Translations under genes and position numbers: made by a program
Origin: Takakia lepidozioides
Lineage: Eukaryota > Streptophyta > Takakiopsida > Takakiales > Takakiaceae
Direction: 5' to 3'
Assembly (NCBI GenBank): GCA_030704615.1
Contig: CM060732.1
Location: 14,012,001-14,076,000, forward strand
DNA length: 64,000 nt
Part shown: piece after piece, positions 1 through 12,500 of the stretch
Layout: every line of letters begins with the position of its first letter
How positions within the stretch are numbered: the first letter of the stretch is position 1
The notes under the pieces: model-generated
Seen by the model: only the letters and a program-made list of their open reading frames with translations
What the model was told of the DNA's origin: nothing
Databases searched by the model: none

Positions 1-3000
1 ATACTCCTCAGACCCTGCCCTTGATCTCGTCCAATGGCCTCCTTTCTTGCTTGCCAGCAAGGTGAGAGGGCACTCTAAAGTGTATACATGTATCACCTTA
101 TGCACTATTTCTGTGTCTGTGTACTACTGCAGTGCTGGTTGAATGCGTGACTAGTTGTATAGACCTAGTATTGATGTGCTCGGTACAGCTGTTCCAGGAT
201 TTTGTTTTGCATATGCAGGCAAGTCTCTAGCTATGGAGTTAACATGGCCTGCTTGAACCATTCTTTGTTGTTGAATGAGCAGGTGCCGATTGCCATGCAA
301 ATGGCGAAGGAGGCAGCAGAGGATGGAAGAGTGGCAGATTTGTTTCGTAAAATAAGACATGATGACTATATGAAGTCTGCAGTAATTGAATGCTATGAAT
401 CTTTCAAGCGCATTCTACGGGTGCTTATTGTTGGTGAAGTTGAGAAAAGGTACACCATTAGGCTTACCAGAGCTACATATGTATCAGTCTGCTTTGGATG
501 CTATTGAAAAGCCAGGAGTAGGACACACTCCACGCACTCTCCCATGAGGCCTCGGGTCCCTGTGTACACATGTTCAAATCGTCCTGCTTTCTTCATGCAA
601 GCCCACTTCTTGAATGCAGGGAGTGCATAACTTGACTTGTCACTTGAACAAGCAGGGTTATTGAAGGGCTTCTGGAAGAGGTGGAAAAAAATATTGAAAA
701 AGGCACCCTCCTGGTCAACTTCAAAATGGATGCGCTTTCCATCTTAAGCGCCAAGTTTATTGAACTTCTGGAGCTCCTGGTACATGGACTTCCTGATGTC
801 CTGTCTGCACAGGGTGTTATTTTGGGTGACAGTCATCTCAGCAGTACAGGTTTGGATTTCCTATTAGTACGTGGTTCTTGTTTTGCATAGTGAGAGGCCT
901 GAAGAGTTGTCGTTCCCCTCTCTCTAATTTCTATGTGCAATGTTTACCTCATACTTTTGCAGGAAGAAAATCATGGAAATGATGAGGGAGTTGAGTCTGC
1001 ACGCGACCTTGCAGTGTTGAAACTCCAGGATATGTACGAGGTGGTCACACGTGATATGATGATCGAGTCTCAGAGGTACTTAAGTGATCCAGAGATTAAT
1101 CAGCATTGGTTGCTATTCTGCAAGCTGTTGCATCATGTTAATTGCCTTGGTTCCAAATGCCTGGAATGTGAAGAAGGCCCCTTATCAACCTTATTTTACT
1201 TTGCTATTATCAAGGTCAGAAACTATTTTTGTATTATTACTACTCCAAATTGTGTAAATATCCATGGTGAGTTTGTGAGCAGGGATGTATGGGAATCAAG
1301 CTATGGATCACTGGCACGTGGCCAAGGGAAAGACTCAGATTTCCATCAACTCTTCAAGTCTGCTAAGGGAGCAAAGCCTGCAGTGCTTTTTCCCCCACCT
1401 GCATCGGATGCATGGATTGAGCAGGTTTGTATCGTACTTTTGCTGGAAAACATTTTCTTATTTGCAGTCTGAATTGTAAGAATATCAGCACTAAAGCTTG
1501 AGCTTGAAACTCTAAGCGAATGCTAGTTCGGAGGACTTCAATATCATAAAACTGTCTGCTCGGTTGCAGATTAAAAGGCTCCACCTTTTGATGACAGAAA
1601 GGGAGGCGGCCATGGATGTCCCTCGTAATCTTGAGGCTCGTCGCCGCATTGCTTTTTTCACCAATTCTTTGTTCATGGATATGCCTCGTGCTCCTCGAGT
1701 ACGGAATATGTTGTCCTTCAGGTTCCCCCTCTCTGCCTGTTTCCACTTCCCTTCGACTTCCCATTTTTTCCTGATTTTGTTTCTTAAGTTCCTCAGAAAA
1801 TTTGAGCTGCAGGGAAGTTGTTCTGAAGTGGTAGTGGGTTTGTAGTAATTCCTCAGCCACTTTCCCTTTGCATCTTCGTTTTGATTGTGCAGTGTCCTGA
1901 CTCCCTATTACATGGAGGATGTTGTTTACTCAAAGGACAATCTGAATAAAGAGAATGAAGATGGCGTTTCAGTCTTGTTTTACCTCCAGAAAATCTATCC
2001 AGGTTGGTGAACACCAGTGTTGTTTCTAAAATGCGTTGTCACCTAGTAAAGATAGCATTGCTTTGCTAGTTGTGCTCCATCATGGTTCGCCTGTCAGCAA
2101 TAAACTATTGATTAGAACCTGTGGAAGTGAGGGTGATGTTTGGAGGTCTCTCGGAGAGGAGGGGAACTTGAGATAGGTATGTGCATGCTTCCATATTTTC
2201 TTTTCAGAGCACTGGGTATGTATAGGAAATTACCTGGTTAAGCCCACCTCCGACCCGGCAGTATCATAGCTTTCTAGGAGAAGTGGCTCTTTTCTAACAT
2301 GGCTCTCTCTCTATACCTGGTTGACTCTACAGTCCTTATGTGTGTACTGCTCTGTGATAGATGAATGGGACAATTTCCTAGAGCGCATTGGTTGCACTGG
2401 CCCAGATGCCGAGGCTGAGGTTTTTGGAAATGAGGACCTTGAAAATGAGCTTCGGCAGTGGGCTTCTTATCGTGGCCAAACCCTCTCTCGAACAGGTCTC
2501 ATGGTTCACACACGTTCTGTGATTTTGTTTTCAACGTTTCTTGTGTTTTGATGAGAATGTGCAAGATATCAACTCCAACGCCAATTTCTTGAAGTTCACT
2601 ATGGCAGACATGTACCTTGTTATTACAGTGCAGGCTGCTGAGGTTCTTTTTACTGTCTTTTATTCCGCATGTAATGTATTGTTGTCATGGTCAGTCAGAG
2701 ACTATCATGTTTTACTCATGTTCGTTTTGAATTTATCTGTTTTGTGAGGAAACTTGAGTCTAGGAATGATGGGACTTGACATAATAGGTAAATCCTTCTG
2801 ACTCCGTCCTATGTGGCGATCTTTTATTTGTTGCAGTGAGAGGTATGATGTATTACAGAAGAGCTTTGGAGCTGCAGGCTTTTTTGGACATGGCTACTGA
2901 GGATGGTATGACACTCATCACCCCTATTTGTGATATCTGGACTCTGAGGATTGACCTACACTCTTGCTCAATCTTTGTAACACATGTTTTGTCGATTGGT

Positions 3001-6000
3001 TGAAGTCGGGTATGTCATGTTCACAATCGGCTTAAATGGTGGGGCAGGCTTCTGTTATCTGTTTACCTGCTCTACTGAAAGGGCCAAAACAATTGTGGTA
3101 ATGTTTTATCACATGAATCGAAATGGATAGTGCTGCCTATGTTCTGAATGGATCCAGAGTTAGCACTTTCTGGTTGTTAGGTCATTGCTTGACTTATCCA
3201 GTGAGCTTTCAGGAGACCTGACGTCTACTTTAAATTCTTTCATCTTTTATCAGCATTTGAATAGCTTTGTTTCGATCACTAGGGTAGCGTGTATATAAGA
3301 CAGGACGTGTTTTATGCCCCTTGCATTTGGAGAAGTCGATAGTTCTTTACTTGCTAATTGGATTGCCACTTTGTAAGTGTAATGAAAAGTCTAAGATTGG
3401 CCTTTTGTTCTCAATAGAATAGCTATATCTTAATAGATCCACCTTCCATTATATGATAAAATGTATATGATGTGCAGAGCTTGTAGAGGGTTACAAAGCG
3501 ATCACGAATACTCCTGTTGAGCAGAAGAAGAGCCAGCGCTCAACATGGTCACAGCTAAAAGCTATTACAGACATGAAGTTCACCTATGTAGCGGCTTGTC
3601 AAAGCTATGGCGATCAGAAACGCCAGAGTCACCACAACGCTACGGAGATTCTCAAACTCATGCTTAAGTTCGTCCAAATCCCTCTTCGCTGTACCTGAGA
3701 GATAAATGGATGTCTTGTTTTAATAAAAGTAATACACCCCAGGCTGTCATACATGCCTGGACTTTAACAGTTGAGAAAGCTGTTTACCTCGTGAAATAAT
3801 CATCCGTGGGTGTAAGCAGGCATCCCTCACTTCGTGTGGCGTACATTGACGAGGTGGAAGAGAGGCATAAGGACAAAGTTGAGAAGGTGTATTACTCTGT
3901 CCTGGTTAAGGCTGTGAATGGACTTGACCAAGAAATTTACCGGATCAAGTTGCCTGGTCCTGTGAGGCTGGGAGAAGGCAAGCCTGAAAACCAGAATCAT
4001 GCCCTCATCTTTACAAGGGGGGAAGCCCTGCAAGCTATTGACATGAACCAGGTGGCTTATGTTGCCTTTGGCTTCTTTACCTTTCTTCTAGGGATTTCTC
4101 TCTGGATAGGCCCTACGGTCGGTTCTCCAATGGATGTTGTCGATTTCTTCCTTTTCTTCTTGTTTTTCACATGATATGGAGTATCACATTTACCTTTTAG
4201 TAGTTGTTTTCTAGGAGTGGTTTTCTGAGTTTTTCTCCTCCCCTTTTATATAGTGTTAGTTATTTACGTCTTATATTTGTTTGTAAAGTACGTGGTTGTT
4301 GAAAATTATTTGTGGCTCTATGGACGGAGAAGCCGCTCCTATGCTAGTGTTAGCCAGCTGCTAAAATCTGTTGGAAGGCAATCCCCCTGAATACTGCCCT
4401 GCCTCCAGCAGGACAATTACTTAGAGGAGGCTTTCAAGATGCGGAACTTGTTGGAGGAGTTTCATGAGCCACATGGAGTTCGTCCACCTACTATACTTGG
4501 TGTGCGGGAACATATTTTCACTGGCAGGTAAAGCTTCACCATCGCGTCAATATTTTTGATGGTGCTGAATGTCATATGGCAAAAATGAAAACTGCAGTTA
4601 TGAACAGGAATATTGGAGATCTATAGCTGATTGTACAAAATTAACCAGAAGATTTGAGTCTAAGATGCGCTGCAAACCATGGACAACATCGTGAAGCATC
4701 TACCACAGACCCCAGTGTATCTGTAGGACATTTCTGATTTGCTTGGAACGTTGGACTTGGGGCTGCAGTGTGTCATCCCTGGCTTGGTTCATGTCCAATC
4801 AGGAGACAAGCTTTGTCACAATTGGGCAGCGCGTGCTTGCAAGCCCATTAAAGTATGCAATTCTTCAGTTTGGAACCTTCGAAGGACACATAGGGCAGAT
4901 GTTCTCTGCGAACTAGTTGCTGGGGTCTCTGACAGCCTAATACGGCTTTGTATGTCTGAGCATATGGCACTTGACGATTAATAGTGATACTGTAGAAATC
5001 TAGTCCTGGTTTATGTATGAGGTATTTTGACATGCTAGTTTGGCCGGTATGCATTCGTCAATTGGCCTATAATTAAACTTCTTTTTGGAAGAGATGGAAT
5101 GCCTTATCCAAACAGATCAACCTGTGAAATTAAAGGTGTGGGCCTGTACAGGGTACGGTTCCATTATGGTCATCCAGATGTGTTTGATAGACTGTTTCAT
5201 ATCACCAGAGGTGGTATGAGCAAAGCCTCATTAGTCATCAATCTGAGTGAAGACATTTTTGCAGGTAAGCCTGCATCTCTTCTGTCGCCTCTTTCACCTC
5301 TTTCTACCTTGGGCCTCATCTGCTGTGGTGTTTGTAAAGTCTTTCTTTCGTGTATCGTTTTTCTTCTATTGCAGAATCTCTTTGTGTTTCTTTTGGACGT
5401 TAGGAATCGAAAGTGAAGAACATTTCTTCTTTCACTCGCCAAAGATACTATGAGATCCATGGGAGATTCAATTTTCTAATCCAGGATACCCAATAGCTCA
5501 CGGAGGTCTTCCATTACGAGGATCCGAATTGTTCGGCATCTTACCTGCATGAGGCATTGACTCTTAGACAATCCCTTCTGCAATAGCTGCTTTTGGGCTG
5601 CTTGTGGCCCTCTTCCATAAGCTCTTTGAGCTTTCTGCTGAACGATCTTGCTTTGCCAGACTATTGTCTATTCCGAGATAATCGTCCCTCAAAGGTCTTC
5701 CATGACAAGGATCAGAAGTGCTTGGCAGCATATCTACAAGAGACGTTGACTGTTAGACAATCCATTCGTCAGTAGTTGTTTTCGGATTTCTTGTGAGGGT
5801 CCCACACTCTAGTTTCACACTGGATTGAGAGATTGGAGTGACACGTCCTATTTCTTTTTTAATTCTTCCTGCTTTGTTCTATTATCACTTTAGAGATCTC
5901 CCATATTACCTGCATGAGCCAATTGGTCTTTGGCATCAGTTGTTGTTTTCTGCAGGGTTCTTGTCCTATAAGCTCTTTGAGCAGCTTGCGGATGTTAAAA

Positions 6001-9000
6001 AGTACAATTTCATTTAATTTCATTTTGTTGTCCTTTTTGTTTCTCGATGTTGTTCTTCTTCGTCATCTGTTCCTCGTACTTATTGCTTCTTGTGTTTCAT
6101 CCGGTCGGTCTTTTAATGTTGGCGATGTTTTTTCCATAGACTGACACAGATTGAGCTTATGGGAGAGGAGTAGTCTACAAATTATAAGGACTTGTGGTCA
6201 ATAAACAACATCACTTACTGTGGAGTATGTCCAGGTTTCAATTCAATACTACGGCGAGGCAATGTGACGCATCACGAGTACATTCAAGTAGGAAAGGGAC
6301 GAGATGTGGGGCTAAACCAAATCTCTCTCTTTGAGGCCAAAATTGCTAATGGCAATGGCGAGCAGGCACTCAGCAGGGATATTTATCGGCTCGGCCACCG
6401 ATTTGACTTCTTCCGCATGTTGTCATGCTATTTCACAACTGTTGGATATTACTTTAACACCCTGGTGAACCCACATTCCTAAATATACGTTCAGGACCGG
6501 CAATTTGCGCCTCATAAGTGCTGAATGTGTTGTAAGGTGGATTTGTAGCAAGGCTGTTAACTTGCTCTGTTTTGGTAGAATGGAGGAAGTTTACAAATTA
6601 TCTACCCTTGAACTTACGGCTGCAGCTTTGTCTAGATCTTTCAGTGTATACGGTTTACTCTGAAATTAGATCCTAATAGTTTTATCCTTTTTTCCACCCC
6701 CCACCACTCATTTATATGGTATGGGTTTGTGTTGCAGATTGTGGTCCTCACTGTCTATGTGTTTCTGTATGGTCGGATCTACCTTGCACTTAGTGGAGTG
6801 GACAAGTCATTGCGCCATACAGCAGACAACACCGCATTAACCGCGGCACTGGCTTCCCAGTCCCTGGTACAGCTAGGGCTTTTAATGGCTCTACCTATGG
6901 TTATGGAGATTGGACTGGAAAGAGGGTTTCGGACTGCCCTCAGTGACTTTATTGTCATGCAGCTCCAGCTTGCATCAGTTTTCTTTACTTTCTCTCTAGG
7001 AACCAGGACTCACTACTTTGGCCGGACAGTGCTACATGGTGGTGCCAGGTACCGGGCCACTGGCCGAGGGTTTGTTGTGCGGCATGAGCGCTTTGCTGAG
7101 AATTACAGGCTCTACTCTCGGTCGCATTTTACAAAAGCCATTGAATTGCTGATTTTGCTCGTGGTATACACTATCTATGGTTCATCAGCCAAGGGTGCTG
7201 TTACGTACATCTTGATCAGTTTTTCAATGTGGTTTTTGGTGGCATCATGGCTGTTTGCTCCATTCTTGTTCAACCCTTCAGGCTTTGAATGGCAGAAGAT
7301 AGTGGAGGACTGGGATGACTGGAACAAGTGGATTAACAACAGGTATACATTATATTAATGTTGCTAATTAGCACAAAAGTAGTCAAATTTAGGTGTTGGA
7401 GTTTTGCATGACTGTACAACCTGTCATCATTTTCTGGCTTCTTTGCTCCATGTCAGATGAAGTGTGATTAGCTTGTCAGATCTGGTATTTGTCTTTTTGT
7501 TGCTTCGTGCCGCCTTTGAGTGAAGTGGAGTTTAATAAGTTTCTGGTCTTCATGCGGCAGGGGCGGCATTGGCGTGGAAGGAAATAAGAGTTGGGAATCA
7601 TGGTGGGACGAGGAGCAAGAGCATCTCAGGAGTAGTGGAGTTCGTGGATGTGTATTGGAGATTTTGCTCTCCTTCCGGTTCTTTCTTTACCAATACGGGA
7701 TCATCTACCACCTAAACATCGTGAAAAGATCAACAGGAAGTCAAAGCATCACGGTATGTCAGCCTCAAGAATATTAATCTTGCTGGGGTAACGAGCTAAT
7801 GTTCGGTACTCTTAGTGAGGTGCAATTAAGGTGCTGCAGGTTGGTTATGCACTGGTTCTACATAACATACTTGTGGTTACTAATGAGATGTGATTGGTAT
7901 GTCAGCCTCAAGAATATTAATCTTGCTTGGGTAACGAGCTAATCTTCGGTACTCTTAGTGAGGCGCAATTAAGGTGCTGCAGGTTGGGTAAAACTATCCC
8001 AAAAGGGAGAAGCAAAATCTCATAGAGCTAGATATAATGATAAATAGAAGTCAAACTGTTATGCACTGGTTCTACATAACATACTTGTGGTTACTAATGA
8101 GATGTGATTGGTGCCAGATATATGGACTCTCATGGCTGGTTATTGTTGCTGTTCTCACTGTACTGAAGGTGGGTCCTCTTTCATTTTGAATCTAAGTTTA
8201 AATTGTGAGGTGCTGTCTTGGTTTTGAAAGCACGGATTGAATGAATGCATTAATGTCTTTGAGATGCAACATCTCAAAAACCAATTTGAGGCTTGTCAAA
8301 TGATGGTTATTTAGTTTGTGGCTATGACTGGTGTGCTTGCAGATAGTATCTATGGGAAGGAGGAGGTTCAGTGCAGATTTCCAACTCATGTTTAGACTGC
8401 TGAAGGCAATGCTTTTTATCGGCTTCATTGCTGTTATTGCTGTTCTATTTGTGCGTCATTTCACTGTTGGCGACTTGTTTGCTAGCATTCTGGCCTTCAT
8501 ACCCACGGGATGGGCACTGTTGCTGGTAAGGTTCTCTTTTTCTGTTGACATTTTCCTCTAGACCTTGATTGGTAAGAACCATCATATGTTCAGTGTTTAG
8601 CCTGTCAATAATAAGATGCTGTCCCATGCAGAAATAGGTTTTACTGACTAGTACTAAGCATTCTGTAGATAGGGATATGCTGGCATCTCCGTTAGGAGTG
8701 TCTTTTGGTTTGCCACTAGTTTTGCATAGAACTTTGAGCTAAGAGAGAATGTGAGTGAACAAGAGAGGTGTACATCGTCAAAGCAGATACCAAAGAAGGA
8801 AATTGTTATGCTGGGGTCCTACAGGAAAAGGAATGTCGAATTCGGCATAAACTGAACTACAGAGGTGGGTTATTCGTATTGACTGCAGATTGCTCAAGCA
8901 TGCAAACCAGTAGTAGTGCACGTTGGATTTTGGGATTCAGTGAGAGCGTTGGCTCGAGCCTACGAATTCATGATGGGACTTGTTCTGTTCACACCCGTGG

Positions 9001-9116
9001 CTATTCTTGCTTGGTTTCCCTTTGTGTCAGACTTCCAGACACGGCTCCTCTTCAATCAGGCCTTCAGCAGGGGGTTGCAAATTTCACGCATTCTTGCTGG
9101 AAGAAAAAAATTGTAG
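1..9116 (+). CDS. CALS: Callose synthase (1,3-beta-glucan synthase), C-terminal part, 20 exons
   Basis: Callose synthase (GT48) makes 1,3-beta-glucan from UDP-glucose at the plasma membrane, for cell plates, plasmodesmata and wound plugs. The window opens inside the gene. Exons I place: 1-61, 283-449, 656-779, 963-1075, 1283-1424, 1570-1721, 1893-2002, 2361-2495, 2837-2905, 3478-3667, 3820-4051, 4412-4527, 4769-4852, 5152-5264, 6235-6464, 6738-7342, 7561-7753, 8118-8168, 8343-8525, 8889-9116. All have GT/AG borders and join in phase without a stop, ending at TAG 9114-9116. That gives about 1,098 residues of a protein that usually has about 1,900. Family landmarks are WPPFLLASK (exon 1), SLRVAYIDEVEE (exon 11), DNYLEEAFKMRN (exon 12), FHYGHPDVFDR (exon 14) and GLNQISLFEAKIANG (exon 15). 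Exons 16 and 18-20 encode hydrophobic membrane segments. The many introns match the intron-rich plant GSL genes. The promoter and N-terminal part lie outside the window. The gene looks intact here; the exact paralogue is not assignable. Confidence 0.95.
5500..5990 (+). repeat. Degenerate triplicated segment inside callose synthase intron 14
   Basis: The 970-base intron 5265-6234 holds three diverged copies of one segment. Shared words are ACCTGCATGAG or a variant, TTGACTSTTAGACAATCC, and ATAAGCTCTTTGAGC. They occur near 5540-5640, 5720-5800 and 5905-5985. No coding sense is visible, so this is probably old local duplication. Confidence 0.6.
7754..8117 (+). repeat. Tandem duplication filling callose synthase intron 17
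   Basis: The whole intron consists of two tandem copies of one segment, about 7754-7897 and 7898-8115. Both begin GTATGTCAGCCTCAAG and both end near GAGATGTGATTGGT. The second copy carries an extra stretch of about 70 bases (roughly 7989-8058). Because the repeat begins at the donor site, the intron contains a second copy of the 5' splice signal. Confidence 0.85.
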
Positions 9117-9830
9117 GCATAACATACCATCTTGTTACGGTACTCTTCTTCATATGTCATACTGTTCCTTTCATTGACTGCGGAGGTAGCTGGCATGGTA
9201 CATTTTAGAGCCAAAATTAACCTAGGGACATTCTCGGATGTTAGTTGGACTGTAGTATGTGGGCATTTTTCAGCCCATCTTGCAATCCAGAGTTGCAATG
9301 CAAAACCGCAACAGATACATTGGGTGGGCTTGAGCCTAAGATGTGCTTAATTCCAACTGTTGTGGCAAATTGTATGTCTTCAGATGATTGTTTTTGTCGG
9401 AAGGTTGCTTTGCCAGTTGATCCTTTGCACGTCAGTACATCTTAAAAGCTGCAGTACACTAATTCACTTGTGATATATGCATCTTCATATTCGGTGCCTG
9501 TCACATTCCAGATGTGACATGGCCATGAACATGAACATGAGGAGTGTCTGCAGTATTGGATGGACTTCTTCAATGTTCTGCTACTTTCTCACTCCTTCAT
9601 GTCCTGACTTTACCAAACATCCCACATGTGTGAACAACCAATCCATCACGCAAAGAGCCTCTCATTTTTCTGCTTGTGTTGGTTTCATAGTCACTTCACA
9701 ATCTTCAAAAAATCATTCCATGGGCATACAATGTGAGAATGAAACTTAGAGAAGTGCATCGCAAAGCTAATTTCCAGCAGAAACTCAGTGTCTCATAAAG
9801 ATAACTAGGGTAGCCTGTGCTGTTGGAGGA
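9117..9830 (+). other. 3' flank of callose synthase, no gene seen
   Basis: This stretch follows the callose synthase stop codon and probably includes its 3' untranslated region. The open frames here are short and show no recognisable protein. I saw no clear polyadenylation signal or RNA gene. Confidence 0.5.
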
Positions 9831-10760
9831 TAGCTTGTGCCATTGGCCCAAGTGTCCATTGTCATCTAAGCCCAAGTGCAAGATCTCCTATGTATCCCAG
9901 TGCGTCTCCTATGTGGAGGCCTGAATGCGACCTCTAGGGTAGCCTATGCCGTTGGCCCATGTGTGAAGAATTGAAATCTAAGACCAAGTGCAATTTACTA
10001 TGTATCCCAATGCGTCTTCTACGTCGAGGCCCATCTAAGCACAGATGCAATCTTCTATGTATCCAAGTGAATCTCCCATGTAAAGGCCCAAGTGGCCAGT
10101 GTCATCTAAGCCCAAGTGCAATCTCCTATGTATCCAAGGGCATCTCTCATGTCGAGGCCCATCTAAGCCCAGTGCAATCTCCTATGTATCCGAGTACATC
10201 TCCCATGTCATGACCCAATTTATTTTTTTCCATGAATTTATTGAGTAGTAATATATCCAATCATTATTTGATACTAGGGTAGCCTGTGCCCTTGACCCAT
10301 GTGTCGAGTGTCATCTAAGTGCAATCCCCTATGTATCCAAGTGCGTCTCCTACGTCGAGGCCCATCTATGCCCAAGTGCAATCTCCTACGTATCCAAGTG
10401 CATTTCCCATGTAGAAGCCCAAGTGCAATCTCCTATGTTTCCAAAGGCATCCCCCATGTGCGTCTCGTATGTCATTGTTGCCAATCATTGTTATGATCAA
10501 TTTATTTCTTTTTATGAATTTCTTGTGCAATCCCTTATGTATCCAGCGACCCTGCAGTTTGGGAGATCTAGGGTAGCCTATGCCATTGGCCCATGTGTGA
10601 AGAATTGAAATCCAAGCCCAAGTGCAATCTCCTATGTATCCAAGTGTTTCTCCCATATAGAGGCCCAAGTGTGACCTCCAGTGTCCAATGTCATCTAAAT
10701 CCAAATGCAATCCCCCGTGCAGAGACCATGCAATTTGGGAAATCTCCACGTCATTGTTCC
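9831..10760 (+). repeat. Degenerate tandem array of a roughly 110-bp dispersed repeat
   Basis: A motif set recurs many times: TAGGGTAGCCTRTGCC, GTTGGCCCAAGTGTCC, GTGTCATCTAAGCCCAAGTG, CCTATGTATCCAAGTG and GTCTCCTATGTCGAGGCCC. Full units begin near 9805, 9940, 10275 and 10570, with partial units between. The same family recurs at 11490-11600, inverted at 36535-36845, and at 38160-38410. Open frames across it are by-products of the repeat. I know no named family for it. Confidence 0.75.
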
Positions 10761-10842
10761 AACAAAACCCACTTTGCTATTTTCGCAATCTCCCCTGTCG
10801 AGGCTTCATATATTGATATATCCACTTTGCTAAGTGGTCTTA

Positions 10843-11125
10843 GCCTACGACCAGATTTGAACCGGAGACCTTTCCTTGATATCTCTCCTGTCGAGGCTCC
10901 AATCATTGTCCCAGCAAAGCCCACTTTGCTATTTTTTGTGAATTTCCAGCGACCAAAGTACTTGAAATTCCACATCTCCCACACCGCGCCCGGTCCAAAA
11001 ATTCTGAGACCAAGCCCGTGCACCCCTCCTCATTGAGGACTTTCTAATGGTACCAAGCACCAAGGCTGGGCCCTCCCAGTTTGGGACATCTCAACGTGAC
11101 AAAACAAAACAAAACAAACAAACAA
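10843..11125 (-). repeat. SINE-like repeat, copy 1
   Basis: This is one of four copies of a roughly 250-300-bp unit (others at 11217, 38411 and 38805). On the minus strand each has GGTTCAAATC, a good RNA polymerase III B-box, and upstream the word AGCAAAGTGGG or a close form that fits an A-box. On the plus strand the unit ends in a CAAAA-rich tail (11099-11125). A tRNA-derived SINE origin is an inference: the A-to-B spacing of about 70 is longer than in ordinary tRNA genes. Confidence 0.5.
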
Positions 11126-11216
11126 ATTGTAGCCCAGGTGTGCCATTGGCCCAAGTGTCCAATGTCATCTAAGTCCAAGTGCATCAATATATGAAGCAAG
11201 CCATATCTAATCATTT

Positions 11217-11470
11217 TTTTTCCACAAAGCCTACGACCAGATTTGAACCGGAGACCTTTCCCTTGATATCTCTCCTGTCGAGGCTCCAACCATTGTCCCA
11301 GGAACGCCCACTTTGCTATTTTTCGTGAATTTCCAGCGACCAAAAGTACTTGAAATTCCACATCTCCCACACCGCAAGTCCAAAAATTATGAGACCAAGC
11401 CCGCGCACCCCTCCTCGTCGAGGGCTTTCCAATAGTACCAAGCATCAGGGTTGGGGCCTCGCGTAACAAA
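11217..11470 (-). repeat. SINE-like repeat, copy 2
   Basis: This second copy of the unit is closely similar to copy 1 over its whole length. The B-box-like word lies at 11240-11249 and the A-box-like word at 11307-11318, both read on the minus strand. Between copies 1 and 2 sits a short piece of the 110-bp repeat (11140-11185), so the two families travel together. Confidence 0.5.
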
Positions 11471-11489
11471 ACAAATTGGCTTCATTCAT

Positions 11490-11600
11490 ACTAGGGTAGC
11501 ATGTGCCGTTGGCCCAAGTGTCTAGTTCATCTAAGCCCAAGTGCAATCCCTTATGTATCCAAGTGTATCCCCTATGTCGATGCCCATGTGTGAAGAATTG
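11490..11600 (+). repeat. Single unit of the 110-bp dispersed repeat
   Basis: It begins with the start word CTAGGGTAGC and continues with CGTTGGCCCAAGTGTC, CATCTAAGCCCAAGTGCAAT and TATGTATCCAAGTG, as in the array at 9831-10760. It is followed by AT-rich sequence with no gene. Confidence 0.7.
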
Positions 11601-11754
11601 AAATCGATATACTAAAATGAAGTTGGATGTTTGTTTAGTTACAAAGAAATGTGTGGTACATGAATGAACAACAAAATGAGCAACAATGTAATGTGATTCA
11701 GAGATTGGAATTTGGTGAAACAAAACAAAACAAAACAAACAAACAAATAGGCTT

Positions 11755-12215
11755 GCTTCATATATTGATTGAGTAGTAATATACCCAATCATTGTTGGAG
11801 GAAAGCCCATTTTGCTATTTTTCGCGAATTTCCAACGATCAACATGGAATTTGATCAATGTGAAGCAAGGTAGTCTATTTTTTTCCATGAATTTAGTGAG
11901 TAGTAGTAATATATCCAATCATTGTTCAAGGAAAGCCCACTTTGCTGTTTTTCGCGAATTTTCAGCGACCAAAAGTACTTGAAATTCGATCAATATGAAG
12001 CAAGACAGTTTGTTTGTTTGTTTTGTTTTGTTTTGGTTCCCCTGAATTTATTGAGTAGTAAGGCAAACCAATCTATTGTTTTCCATGAATTTAGTGAGTA
12101 GTAGTAATATATCCAATCATTGTTCGAGGAAAGCCCACTTTGCTGTTTTTCGCGAATTTCCAGCGACCAAAAGTACTTGAAATTCGATCAATATGAAGCA
12201 AGGTAGTTTGTTTGT
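11755..12215 (+). repeat. Three tandem copies of a roughly 120-150-bp unit related to the SINE-like repeat
   Basis: The copies cover about 11755-11880, 11885-12030 and 12040-12215. Each holds GAGTAGTAATAT, CCAATCATTGTT, AAAGCCCA(C/T)TTTGCT and GCGAATTTCCA or a variant; two have CCAAAAGTACTTGAAATTCG. The middle words also occur in the SINE-like units at 10843 and 11217, but the B-box part is absent. Runs of CAAAA or TTTTG separate the copies. Confidence 0.65.
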
Positions 12216-12259
12216 TGGCTCCTCCCTAAAGAGGAGACTACCCATCAGTGTCAAAAAAA

Positions 12260-12350
12260 TGTCAACTCCCTGTTACACCTTCGCCAGATAACACCTTCCC
12301 CAACTCCAATTACACCTTCTCCAGATAACACCTTCCTCAAATGAACACCT
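12260..12350 (+). repeat. Short direct repeat
   Basis: The words TTACACCTTC and CCAGATAACACCTTCC occur twice, about 35-40 bases apart. There is no gene here. Confidence 0.6.
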
Positions 12351-12424
12351 AATACATACTTGAAAGTTATTTTTACGTATCTAAATATATACATATTTTA
12401 GGGTTGTATTTCAAGATATGAGTA

Positions 12425-12500
12425 TACTATAGTGGTAAGGGTTATGTTCGTAAGGCGCAGGCATGCGGGTTCAAATCCAGGTTCGTGCTTTTGTTTTATC
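12425..12500 (+). repeat. tRNA-like head, possible SINE or tRNA pseudogene
   Basis: TATAGTGGTAAGG resembles an A-box region and GGGTTCAAATCC is a near-perfect B-box, with tRNA-like spacing, followed by a TTTTGTTTT stretch. I could not fold a full cloverleaf by eye, so I do not call a tRNA gene. The element could extend as a SINE body towards about 12700. Nothing else is seen up to 13055. Confidence 0.4.

Noticed and set aside
10366-10749. A 127-codon minus-strand frame and its neighbours as a host gene
   Set aside because: It lies wholly inside the dispersed tandem repeat; the repeated peptide words come from the DNA repeat.
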